A stretch of DNA of 64,000 nt. Origin: Incurvaria masculella. Its lineage: Eukaryota; Arthropoda; Insecta; Lepidoptera; Incurvariidae. The notes under the pieces are model-generated. The model worked only from the letters and a program-made list of their open reading frames with translations. It did no database searches and was not told the DNA's origin. The DNA lies in the NCBI GenBank assembly GCA_946894095.1, contig OX335660.1, forward strand, positions 9,615,001-9,679,000, written 5' to 3'. Every line of letters starts with the position of its first letter. The stretch's first letter is position 1. Below are positions 56,084 to 64,000 of the stretch, piece by piece. The position numbers were made by a program, and so were the translations under genes.

Positions 56084-56285
56084 AAACTAGGTGACATGCT
56101 AGGATTTTTATTGTTTTGCACGGCTACGTTAAACTGGATGGAAAACACGCAAAATTTTAATGTCCGCTCCGACCACTATTCGTTCAATGCGATAGTAAAA
56201 ACCCGGGCGGGATTAAATCTTTGAACCTGGTGAATAAGGTGTCTACGGTTTTGGAATCTGAACTATGAACGAGGAGTCATTTTAG
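56084..56285 (-). mobile_element. SINE fragment, head-less
   Basis: Reverse copy with CTAGGTGACATGCTAGGA, CTGGATGGAAAACACGC and AACCCGGGCGGGATTAAA blocks; 3' end and head lost. It lies back to back with the forward SINE that starts at about 56292. Confidence 0.65.
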
Positions 56286-56291
56286 AGGTCA

Positions 56292-56628
56292 TTTAGCCTC
56301 GGTACCTCAGTGTGCGACGCCTTGCGAATCGATAAGCTGGGGAAGCACCTCTGAACGCGGTTAGGTTCTGGATGGGTGACCATTATCAACCGTTGAGGCT
56401 GGCTGTGGTTCGGATTGCACGTAAAACTGTAGATCCTCTTCCTTACTTACTAGGTGGTAAGGTTAATCCCGTCCGGTTTGGTAAAATCGCATTGAATGAA
56501 CGATGGTCGAAGCGGCAATGAACATTTTCCGTGTTTTCCATTCAGTTCAACGTAGCCGAGCAATATAAGGAAAGTCCTGGCATAGCACCGAGTTTATATA
56601 TGGTATGTTATTTAATGATTCTTACATA
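56292..56628 (+). mobile_element. SINE with diverged 5S-like head
   Basis: Forward copy. Its head keeps GCGGTTAGGTTCTGGATGGG followed by TGACC (5S intermediate element and start of box C), but the 5S box A region is altered (GATAAGCTGGGGAAGC). The body is complete to TAGCACCGAGTTTATATATG and the extreme 3' end is truncated. Confidence 0.7.
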
Positions 56629-56657
56629 CCGGACCCACACCTCACCCACACCACTTT

Positions 56658-57029
56658 GTCAGCCTCAGTGGCCCGTGGCGCGACACTTCGGCGATCGCTC
56701 TCCGAAGTTAAGCAACGCTGGGTCCGGTCTGGTCTTGGATGGGTGACCTAACGACCGTTGAGAGAGGCTGGCCGTGGTTCGGATTCCACGTTAAACTGTA
56801 GGTCCCCTTCTTTACTTACTAGGTGGTAGGGTTAATCCCGCCCGGGTTGGTACCATCGCAATGGATGAACGGCAATGAAAATTGTCCGTGTTTTCCATCC
56901 AGTTCAATGTAGCCGTACAATATAAGGAAGGTCCTGGCATGGCACCTAGTTCCCATGTGGTGTGTTGGGCTAATACCATGACATAAGGTGTGGTATTAGC
57001 CATCCATGTCCAGTCACATAAAAAAAAAC
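56658..57029 (+). mobile_element. SINE, full-length reference copy with chimeric tRNA/5S head
   Basis: Most complete copy of the family. 56658-56690: GTCAGCCTCAGTGGCCCGTG and GCGCGACAC, a tRNA box A-like start. 56692-56748: 5S rRNA-like segment with CCGAAGTTAAGCAACG (box A) and TCTTGGATGGGTGACC (intermediate element). About 56770 onward: body with GGTTCGGATTCCACG, TTACTAGGTGGTAGG, CCCGCCCGGGTTGG, TTTTCCATCCAGTTC, AATGTAGCCG and GGAAGGTCCTGGCATGGC. The 3' end is TTAGCCATCCATGTCCAG with an A9 tail at 57020-57028. Non-coding; presumably Pol III transcribed and mobilised by a LINE. Confidence 0.85.
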
Positions 57030-57195
57030 ACAGATGAAGGATTATGTATTTCTTTATAGGTTAATTCTTTCAATCAATTTTACATAGTCTACTTAGCATC
57101 GAAAGAAATTACCTGAGGGGTAAAAGGGGAGAGTACCTGAGGGGAGCGAAGTCCGAAATACTGGCTTCTTTTAGTGGGAAGAATTAAGGTTGACT

Positions 57196-57318
57196 ACCAC
57201 AAGAAGCATTAAACATTGTCCGTGTTTCCGATCCAGATCAATGTATCCATGCTCCTCGCCTAAATTCTTCGGGTATGCGGTGTGTTAGGCTAATTCGTGA
57301 CATCCATGTCCGGTAGGA
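57196..57318 (+). mobile_element. SINE 3' fragment
   Basis: CATTGTCCGTGTTTCCGATC, CAGATCAATGTATCCATGC, AAATTCTTCGGGTATGCGG and GACATCCATGTCCGG in family order, with internal deletions. Confidence 0.6.
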
Positions 57319-58002
57319 TTTTAAAAAATCACCCATGGCATTGCTCCATTTATCTCGCACGATTATCCGACGCCGCACACATCGCGCGATCCATCAGATC
57401 GTTTTGCGTCACCCTGATAGATTATTTACCCGAACGGGTCCACGAGTGGACGTACCGCGGCGGTGTCCCAGGATATTGATGGGCCCGGTCCCGCTGGACC
57501 TTATAAATATACACAGGACGCAACAAAAGTAAAGTGGCCGGCGTGCGACCGACCCGCTCCGGACATCATCGGGTTAGGGTTGCCACAAATACCATTTTTA
57601 TCTAGACTGTTCAGTTTACATGACAGCAGTATGGAAGTCATTTGCCTATCTTCGGCAAAAACCTTGCTGTCATTACCCTTTTCTGCTGTCTGTGCTGTGA
57701 TTATTGGCTATCAGTGCTGTGACCGATCGAATAGAATTTTCTGGTAGGCATCTAGACGACTAGGAAATTTATACTATTTATTTCTTTATAAATTATAAAG
57801 AAATGAAAATTAAATATATAAGTTAACTATATATTTCTCAAAATTTGCATATTAAATAAACCAACTGCGAGCTAAGTCTGCACGTATTAATTTTTTGATA
57901 ACTGAACTTATATCTATAATTAGAGGCTTTATGACTTAGTAATAACGTGAGGTGACTAAGTAAGGTTATGACTAAGTAATAACGTGAGGTGACATAGCAG
58001 GA
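57319..58002. other. No gene; short tandem duplication at 57931-57995
   Basis: GACTAAGTAATAACGTGAGG (or a one-base variant) occurs twice about 36 bp apart at 57931-57995. The GC-richer patch at 57340-57560 holds overlapping frames (60-94 residues) without recognisable content. Confidence 0.4.
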
Positions 58003-58446
58003 TCAGCAAAGCTCTTGCTCGTGGGTTATGATGTGGAAGATACCAGCACCGTATTCAAACCCGGCGCTTTGTACCTTCTTTCTTGTGCCTCTTATTCTGG
58101 AACACACTGCTCTTATGACCGAAATCCCATCCCATCTCGCTATCTGTGCTGTTTTCTTTACAAAGCTATCATATTCTAAGCCGACCGCCCCATCACAATA
58201 TATTATTAGTTGTGTAAAAGAAGCCCTGAGATCTTCTGCTGCTCTGTTGTATTTTTGATGCTTCTCCTTCGAATGACTCTTTGAATTATTGGACCAGGTG
58301 CGGGTGTTGTACGAGGCGGCGTCAGCATTAACAATGCGAACGTCAAAAAATGCCTTCCTCGCCGGTTCCCAGACACCATGCAGCATCAGGTCACCTATCA
58401 AAGCTGGTTGCGTGAGAGTTGCATCACGCATTATTGCTTCAACCAT
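58003..58446 (-). pseudogene. C-terminal fragment of a reverse-transcriptase-associated ORF
   Basis: 147 residues resembling the C-terminal region of uncharacterised RT-containing proteins that I recall from invertebrate genomes. The conserved skeleton is [62 protein letters not shown], then [14 protein letters not shown] and FEYGAGI. In those proteins a polymerase domain lies upstream. Here the upstream minus-strand sequence has stops and no polymerase motifs, so only a fragment survives. The acidic DVRIVNADA and DGAVGLEY stretches could belong to a nuclease fold, but that is a guess. Confidence 0.5.
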
Positions 58447-58585
58447 AGCTGCGCCCCATGCAATTTATGCCTTTTCTTTGCAGTCATTTCTGTGATGATT
58501 TGGCCCTCGTTTTACTAGTCCAACTGTTTTACAATTGAGGGCATGGTTTAAGTTAAATGGTTGAATGTGAAGATTTTCGAGGTGA

Positions 58586-58619
58586 GCCGTTGTATTCACC
58601 TCATTATCCTCTTAATGCC
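58586..58619. mobile_element. Terminus of the 38.3-kb MITE family
   Basis: GAGCCGTTGTATTCACCTCA followed by TTATCCTCTTAATGCC matches the end of 38307-38680, with a ~10-bp deletion. The opposite terminus was not found nearby. Confidence 0.55.
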
Positions 58620-59424
58620 AATATCGACGTTGAGAATAGTAAAATTTGATCGATAATTCAAGAGAAATTAAAATTAGGAAATGTTTTGTCATTTTGAATC
58701 GAAAACGTAAATTCGTAAATAATCGTTAACCTAAACATGGAGGGATCAACCCTTGTAGATGGCGTGCGTGGTAGTCCAGCAATTAAAACCAGTTTAAGAT
58801 CTCGTTTTAGCGACGAATTGCAATAAATTTGAAAGCATCGTTAGTTTATTGTGTATGATTTAGTCATAATAAGCTCCATCTACGTACTTTATAAAGGTTG
58901 CACTGAATATTTCGTACATTTCTAAACCTTTCTACCTTTCAAAAACTATTTTTAAAGATTTTGCATAAATGTTAAAATTTGAAATGTTCAAATAATTGAT
59001 CATGAGGTATAATGCATCTACATTAGTTGTAAGTAATTTAAACCGAGGTTTGCAATTTCTATTGTTATTTGTCCTTTGCCTTAATCTGTTCTACTAAGGA
59101 ATTGTTTGGAAGTAGCATTTAGATGTACGTGTATTTCATAATTGTGGACGAAAAAAATATGTTATGTAAACCCGTGAAGTTTCTTTGCGGGTTTTTATTT
59201 ACTGGGTTGATCGAATCCGCGAATCTTTGTGACGTAACTTAGTGTAGTTTGACTACCAAAAAGTTTAAATAAATGAAATGAAAAAGTTCAACCACTTTAT
59301 AATTATATTTTCAAAACTAGAAGAAAACAATATAAAATATTGTTGCGATTAACTTGAAATTAAAGGGAAGGGACTAACTTGGAATTAAATTTGAAGGGAA
59401 AGGGAAGATAAATAACACTCATAT
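58620..59424. other. No gene recognised
   Basis: AT-rich, no element boundaries or ORF of note. Confidence 0.4.
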
Positions 59425-59708
59425 TAATAATACGAAAGTAACTCTGTCTGTCTGTTGTTGGGTTTCGCGCATATTGAACTGAACAATTTTTTCTGAAACA
59501 ATGATTGTTGAACAAATTTCAGTGAATTTGTCTGGACTTTGGAGAGATATCTATGCTACCTTTTGTTGCGAAATGAAACTTGAAGGGAATGAAATAGAGT
59601 ATTAAAGTTTTTACGGGTAATTCATATACCATTCAGGAAATCATTCAGCCCAACATCAGTCCAAAACCACATTGACCCGAGCGGAGCTGGGTACCTCAGC
59701 TAGTAATA
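59425..59708 (+). mobile_element. Short retroposon-like repeat ending in GCGGAGCTGGG...CAGCTAGTA
   Basis: AAGTAACTCTGTCTGTCTGT at the start and GACCCGAGCGGAGCTGGG followed by CAGCTAGTAATAA at the end match the 5' and 3' signatures of a repeat type abundant in moths and butterflies, with 3' ends like RTE-type LINEs. A stretch of A/T-rich body separates them. Single copy here, so class assignment is tentative. Confidence 0.5.
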
Positions 59709-60302
59709 AGAAAATATTCCATACGCTTTCTTCTTGGCAACAACAATGTGCCCGCTCCCTATTCACTGGACCTTGATACTTGACCCGATGCTGGTATTTT
59801 TTTCAACGTAATTACAAGGCTGGCGTCCTCTGAATCTTAATTGTTCCAGAGTCCATTGTCCGAGGCGCTGGAATCTTCGAAAAAGGACATGGCTTTGCAT
59901 TTAATTAAAATTTTCAACAATCCGGTGCGTGAAAATAAAGGAATATCGATCGCAAGGGAATGGAAGAGAAATTTACCACAAAGCTCTCCGGAGAAGTGAA
60001 CTTACATATCGCATCGAAATGTAACGTAGATATTTGGAGTAAAACAAGCATCGAAAAAAAAATGTTTAGTGTTTTGTTTGAACTGATGCTAACTAAACAC
60101 TCAACTTAAATACTTCATAAAACTGTCTTAGTAGTAGATTGCCAAACTCTCACATCTAAACAGAGATACTGGTAATGTTTTTCTTTTTAAAAAGGGCATA
60201 ATCTTATCACATTCATGAGAAAAGAATGGAAAATTTGAAAGGAAATTTTGAAAAAAACACATTTTTCGTATATTATTTCGTGGGTGCGAAAATGTTTTTT
60301 TT
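59709..60302. other. No gene recognised
   Basis: Nothing identifiable; T-rich run at 60293-60303 belongs to the following reverse SINE tail. Confidence 0.4.
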
Positions 60303-60473
60303 TATGTAACTGGACATGGATGGATAATACCTAATTGACCGTCAGCCTATGCCTAACACACCACATGGGAACTAGGTGCCATGCCAGGACCATCCTTATA
60401 TTGCTCGGCTACATTGAACTGGATGGAAAACACGGAACATTTTCATTGCCGCTTCGACCATCATGCTTAGTGC
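60295..60473 (-). mobile_element. SINE 3' half with A-tail
   Basis: The T-run at 60295-60303 (A-tail in reverse) is followed by TGGACATGGATGG, CACACCACATGGGAACTAGG, ACATTGAACTGGATGGAAAA and GCCGCTTCGACCATC. 5' truncated. Confidence 0.75.
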
Positions 60474-60616
60474 GAATGCAGTCGTAACTAAGTTTACACT
60501 TGTTTGCACGTGGTAGGCATACGTTTCAATGTTCAAACTAACAAATAACGACATTAAATTAAATATTTCGAAACAATTACTTATTAAAAAAGTAGAAATA
60601 AGAAATGCATTCTTCA

Positions 60617-60813
60617 TGAAAAAATGTCCGTGTTTTCCATCAAGTTCAATGCAGCCGTGCTCAGAAAAGGGAAGGTCCTCGCACGGCACCGAATTCCTTC
60701 GGGAATGTTGTGTATTTGGCTAATATTATAACGGTAGTTGTGTGGTATTAGCATAGAGTAAATAGCTATTTACTCTATGGTATTAGCCATCCATGTCAGA
60801 TTGCATAAAACAA
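60617..60813 (+). mobile_element. SINE 3' half interrupted by a 28-bp palindrome
   Basis: Forward copy from GTCCGTGTTTTCCATC through AATGCAGCCGTGCTCAG and CACCGAATTCCTTCGGG to CCATCCATGTCAG. A perfect palindrome at 60752-60779 (centre AAATAGCTATTT) splits the terminal TGGTATTAGC block, which is present on both sides (60743-60752 and 60778-60787). Confidence 0.75.
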
Positions 60814-61145
60814 CTTTTTTTTAAATATCGGCCTTTGATTTGATAACTAAGAGACTTACTCCACACGCATTGAGTTCGAACACTGCACCCTAATAAGTAT
60901 CCAGAAAATGTACAAACGGCCACAATACCCTACATTCAGGATGGCCCGTCATGCTCTTGGCCGATTTTTCAAATCTCTATCGAACTCAAGTCGATCGGGT
61001 GCTTCAAATAAGGTGTGAAGAAGCACCAGGCCGGCCGGCATGGTTTGCTTAGCCCCCGAGAAAGTCCATGGGATCGGTGGACACGTTTTAGGTGAAGGTC
61101 TGGCGCACGCAATGCGCCGCGCTGCGCTATTAATAAAACAATCCT
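60814..61145. other. No gene recognised
   Basis: GC-richer stretch at 61000-61130 with no recognisable ORF; possibly remnant element sequence. Confidence 0.35.
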
Positions 61146-61450
61146 TTTTAGGGTTCCGTACCCAAAGGGTGAAAACGGAACCCTATTACTAAGCCTCCGC
61201 TGTCCGTCCGTCCGTCCGTCCGTCTGTCACAGGGCTGTATCTCAGTAACCGTAACAGATAGACAGCTGAAATTTTCGCAGAGTGTGAATTTATTTTGCCG
61301 CTAGGTATAACAACAAATAGGTAAGATTAAAAAATAATTAAAATTAATTAATAAAATACAAAAAACGTGATTTTGTTTGTATTTTTTTTTGTACGATGGT
61401 ACGGAACCCTTAGTGTGCGAGTCCGACTCGCACTTAGCCGGTTTTTTACT
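61146..61450 (+). mobile_element. Short interspersed repeat (GGGTTCCGTA family), copy 2
   Basis: Same ends as 42723-43025 (TTTTTAGGGTTCCGTACCC; GAGTCCGACTCGCACTTAG then CCGGTTTTTT) with a shorter (CGTC)n run and an internal AT-rich difference. Confidence 0.8.
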
Positions 61451-61737
61451 CTACGTGCGTAACGCAATTCGTGTTCCCACTTGACTGTTTTCTTAAAGGT
61501 TTCTTAAATTAGGGTATTTATACAAATTTATTCAATAAACCAAAAAAAAATTAGTCCAGGTCATATGTTTCGTGAATTTTGCCATCTTACTATATCTTCC
61601 ACTTCTGCATCGCTCAAAAGAAAATAAAGACTAACCTTTATTCTGTTGGGTTTTTTCTTAAGAACGTCTCGACATTCTTCCGTTGACATGAAGCTCAGAA
61701 GAAACTTGGAGATTTACAAACATTTAGGGTTCATTAT

Positions 61738-61840
61738 ATAGGGTGAATTTTTCACGTGACTCTTTTTAGTGTTTTTCGCTATTCTTATAGTTTCGGATAC
61801 GGTCCTGAAGGCCCACACGAAAAATTCAACCTGTATAATC
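61738..61840. mobile_element. Compact MITE of the 15.3-kb family
   Basis: AGGGTGAATTTTTCACGTGA at the left and CACGAAAAATTCAACCTGT at the right frame a ~100-bp foldback sharing GTTTTTCGCTATTCTTATAG with 15750-15790. It lacks the ~300-bp centre of the longer copy. Confidence 0.65.
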
Positions 61841-61850
61841 AATCCTATTA

Positions 61851-62202
61851 CTTAATCAATCAATCCTTCAGGTGCTCAGAGGTGCTGTACAAGCATTATA
61901 AAATCTGAAATATTACAGTGAAGATAAACTTCTCCAACTTGTAAACGATACATTTAAAAAAACACTTAATTTGCTTAATTTGTTGATGTTTCTGTATGTC
62001 TCAAATGAATCTCAAAGTGAACAAAGATACATTTCATGCTGGTGGAGGGATGTAGGTGTTTCAATGTCAGTGGATATGTTTAATGGCAGGGATTGGTTGG
62101 CACATTACTTGCTAATTGATTGCTTATTGGTTCCAGTTCAGGTTTGCGCTTTAATTTCCAAGTATTTTTTACAGCTGTAGAAGCTTTTACAGTTAACGTA
62201 TC
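61851..62202. other. No gene recognised
   Basis: A 69-residue frame (61971-62180) overlaps this gap but has no recognisable features. Confidence 0.35.
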
Positions 62203-62510
62203 CTTTTTAGGGTTCCGTACCCAAAGGGTGAAAACGGAACCCTATTACTAAGCCTCCGCTGTCCGTCCGTCAGTCCGTCCGTCCGTCCGTCTGTCCGTCT
62301 GTCACAGGGCTGTATCTCAGTAACCGTAACAGGTAGACAGCTGAAATTTTCACATAGTGTGTATTTATTTTGCCGCTATAACAAATGTAAGATTAAAAAA
62401 TAATTAAAATTAAAGGGCTCCCATACAAAAAGCGTGATTTTTTTGTTTTATTTTTTACGATGGTACGGAACCCTTCGTGTGCGAGTCCGACTCGCACTTG
62501 GCCGGTTTTT
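62203..62510 (+). mobile_element. Short interspersed repeat (GGGTTCCGTA family), copy 3
   Basis: Third forward copy, with the longest (CGTC)/(TGTC) run (62263-62303) and a complete end GAGTCCGACTCGCACTTGG followed by CCGGTTTTT. All three copies in the window share orientation. The GAGTCCGACTC word just before the 3' end is a small hairpin. Confidence 0.8.
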
Positions 62511-62621
62511 AATGTAGTCATAATAGATTACAGAAAAGCGATGTGATTGCTTAGTATGAAATATTTGACAAACAATTATTTAAAACAGTTTGTTTAGATT
62601 TTCACTGTTGTTCGACATATG

Positions 62622-62904
62622 ATTTTACGTTTACGGATAAACAGTGTTCAGCTTACTTACTTAGCTCGACGTTTCGTCCACCACGCTGTGGACATCATCA
62701 GGATTCGCGACGCGCCTCGAGGACCTCTGACGCTTTGTCCAGTCGACTTGTCGATGTACACTGATGTCAAGTTGACATCTGACTGGACGAAGCGTCAGAG
62801 GTCCTCCAGGTCGCGTCGCGAATCCTGATGATGTCCACAGCGTGGTGGACGAAACGTCGAGCTAAGTAAGTAAGCTGAACACTGTTTATCCGTAAACGTA
62901 AAAT
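62622..62904. mobile_element. Large foldback: ~123-bp arms, 36-bp spacer
   Basis: The left arm 62622-62744 and right arm 62781-62904 are near-identical reverse complements. They include TTTACGTTTACGGATAAACA, TTCGTCCACCACGCTGTGG, ACATCATCAGGATTCGCGAC and CGTCAGAGGTCCT. The spacer has its own smaller inverted words (ACTTG / CAAGT). The sequence could extrude as a cruciform or form a long hairpin RNA. A solo right arm is at 7892-7978. Confidence 0.9.
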
Positions 62905-63519
62905 AATAAGTTAAAACTGTTTCGCAGTTTAATCAATGTAGGAAAAACACGCCTGTCTCATAATTTAACTCGGCTTTCAGCCTTTTGTTTTTGGGCAATG
63001 TTATCTGTGCTTCTTCATCCAAATGTATGGAGTGTATCTTCTTTAATGTATTGCATACTATTTCTGTATACGAATGGAGTCCCGGTGCTGGGCTCGCATC
63101 CTCTCGAGCCTGGAAGGATTCACCACCATTAAGCAAATTCTGCGTGGTCTACTGTTCTAGGGAGTCAGGGCTGGATGATCAACTTATTCAACACATTACC
63201 GGGTTACACCGCCAGCTCCTAGAAAACATTTTCGACGACCCTAAATATCGTCGATTTTCGTGCACACTGAAAAAATGTTATCTAGATAGTTGTGTATATA
63301 TGACGGTAGTGTATATATTCTTTGATGTAGGTGCAGTTCGATGAAAAACATTTTGTAAGCAGCGGAAAGAGAAATGTTTAAAATTATTTCTTGTACAATC
63401 AGTGTCAAATTTAGTAAGACATAGGTAATTTGATGTGATTTCACTTGAAATATTGGATCGAAAAAAAAGTCACTAATCATTTATGTTACATTATGAGATA
63501 GGGACGGTATATTTGATAC
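62905..63519. other. No gene recognised
   Basis: A 119-residue frame (62985-63344) covers a slightly GC-richer core (63070-63250). Its composition is not distinctive and no domain is visible, so it is not called. Confidence 0.35.
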
Positions 63520-63750
63520 AACTGCCAAATAGCTCTAGCAACGTTTTAACTTACTTTATGTCAAATATTTCGTATTAAGCATTTACATCGCTTTTTCTGC
63601 AATGTACCATAACCACATTTTTATCCAGTGACGGGCCTGCTACATTTTATAAAACTGCGCCAAATAGCTCTCGCAACGTTTTAACTTATTTTTTGTCAAA
63701 TATTTCGTATTAAGCATTTACACCGCTTTTTCTGTTATCGTTCATGACCA
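63520..63750. repeat. Diverged tandem duplication, period about 135 bp
   Basis: GCCAAATAGCTCTAGCAACG (63524) recurs as GCCAAATAGCTCTCGCAACG at 63659. In both copies it is followed by TTTTAACTTA, TGTCAAATATTTCGTATTAA, GCATTTACA and GCTTTTTCTG. Confidence 0.75.
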
Positions 63751-63755
63751 CATTT

Positions 63756-63980
63756 TTACAGAATACCAATCACGGAGAAGCAGTCTAAGCACACAACAAG
63801 TTCCTCGACCACGGCCACAGACCCCGTTAAAGGCATTACCGCTGATACCGCGCTCAAGATAGGTCCTATGATTAAAAGGCCCAAAGGCCGGGCCCACTCG
63901 CAGTAAATCGTGGATGAGACAGCGATGACAAACGGTATCAATCGTTGCACTTCATGACGTAACGGTATGCTAACTTCCAC
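63756..63980 (-). other. Unassigned 74-residue ORF at the window edge
   Basis: Less AT-rich than its surroundings. The minus-strand frame is hydrophobic (PLGLLIIGPILSAVSAV) and would form one or two membrane segments. The plus strand also has an open frame preceded by a TTTTTACAG acceptor-like site at about 63752. Either could be part of a gene beyond the window, or neither; no family is recognised. Confidence 0.25.
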
Positions 63981-64000
63981 AAAATGATGGTATCGATATT

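Noticed and set aside
56692..56748. 5S rRNA gene or pseudogene
   Set aside because: Only the internal promoter portion matches and it is embedded in a SINE with several relatives in the window, so it is a SINE head, not a 5S gene.

Overview
This window looks like repeat-dense, gene-poor chromosomal DNA of an insect, most likely a moth or butterfly. It is AT-rich to the eye, carries interstitial TTAGG-type telomere-like repeats, and contains element types common in Lepidoptera: mariner, Tc1-like, Ginger and CR1- and I/R1-type LINEs, many short inverted-repeat elements, and (TATG)n and (ATTTC)n tails. I found no convincing intact host gene. Every long open frame belongs to a transposable element or to a tandem array.

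Layout. 1-3.9 kb: SINE pieces and a foldback element. 3.9-6.9 kb: a complete Ginger-type DNA transposon with ~90-bp terminal inverted repeats (TIRs), a 4-bp TATA target duplication and one frameshift. 7-13 kb: small repeats, a helicase fragment, a dead Tc1-like element (10.1-11.1 kb) and a large foldback (12.1-12.9 kb). 13-18.9 kb: a dense field of miniature inverted-repeat elements, some nested. 19.0-31.9 kb: one 12.8-kb satellite array of ~32-bp monomers, partly organised into a 190-bp six-monomer unit. 32.6-36.2 kb: three decayed pieces of an RNase H-bearing LINE plus a Jockey-like scrap. 39.4-43.4 kb: a complete, possibly Sola-like DNA transposon with an ACAT target duplication. 45.1-46.3 kb: a full-length mariner with an intact 340-residue transposase, nested in another inverted-repeat element. 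53.5-55.1 kb: a 5'-truncated CR1-type LINE. 56-57.3 kb: back-to-back SINEs. 58.0-58.4 kb: a fragment of a protein I associate with reverse-transcriptase ORFs. 60-64 kb: SINE pieces, two of the three copies of a lepidopteran-type short repeat, a large cruciform-forming foldback, and an unassigned edge ORF.

Two observations connect much of the window. First, a SINE family has at least 17 pieces here. Its copies carry either a tRNA-like head or a chimeric head in which a tRNA-like box A is followed by a segment closely resembling the 5S rRNA internal promoter; both heads are joined to the same body. Second, the core of the 12.8-kb satellite monomer matches a ~28-nt stretch inside that SINE body, so satellite and SINE share sequence ancestry. 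In addition, three open frames in two unrelated transposons are each broken by the apparent loss of a single A, which suggests either recent decay or consensus error. All assignments are by eye from sequence and remembered family features; no database search was possible.
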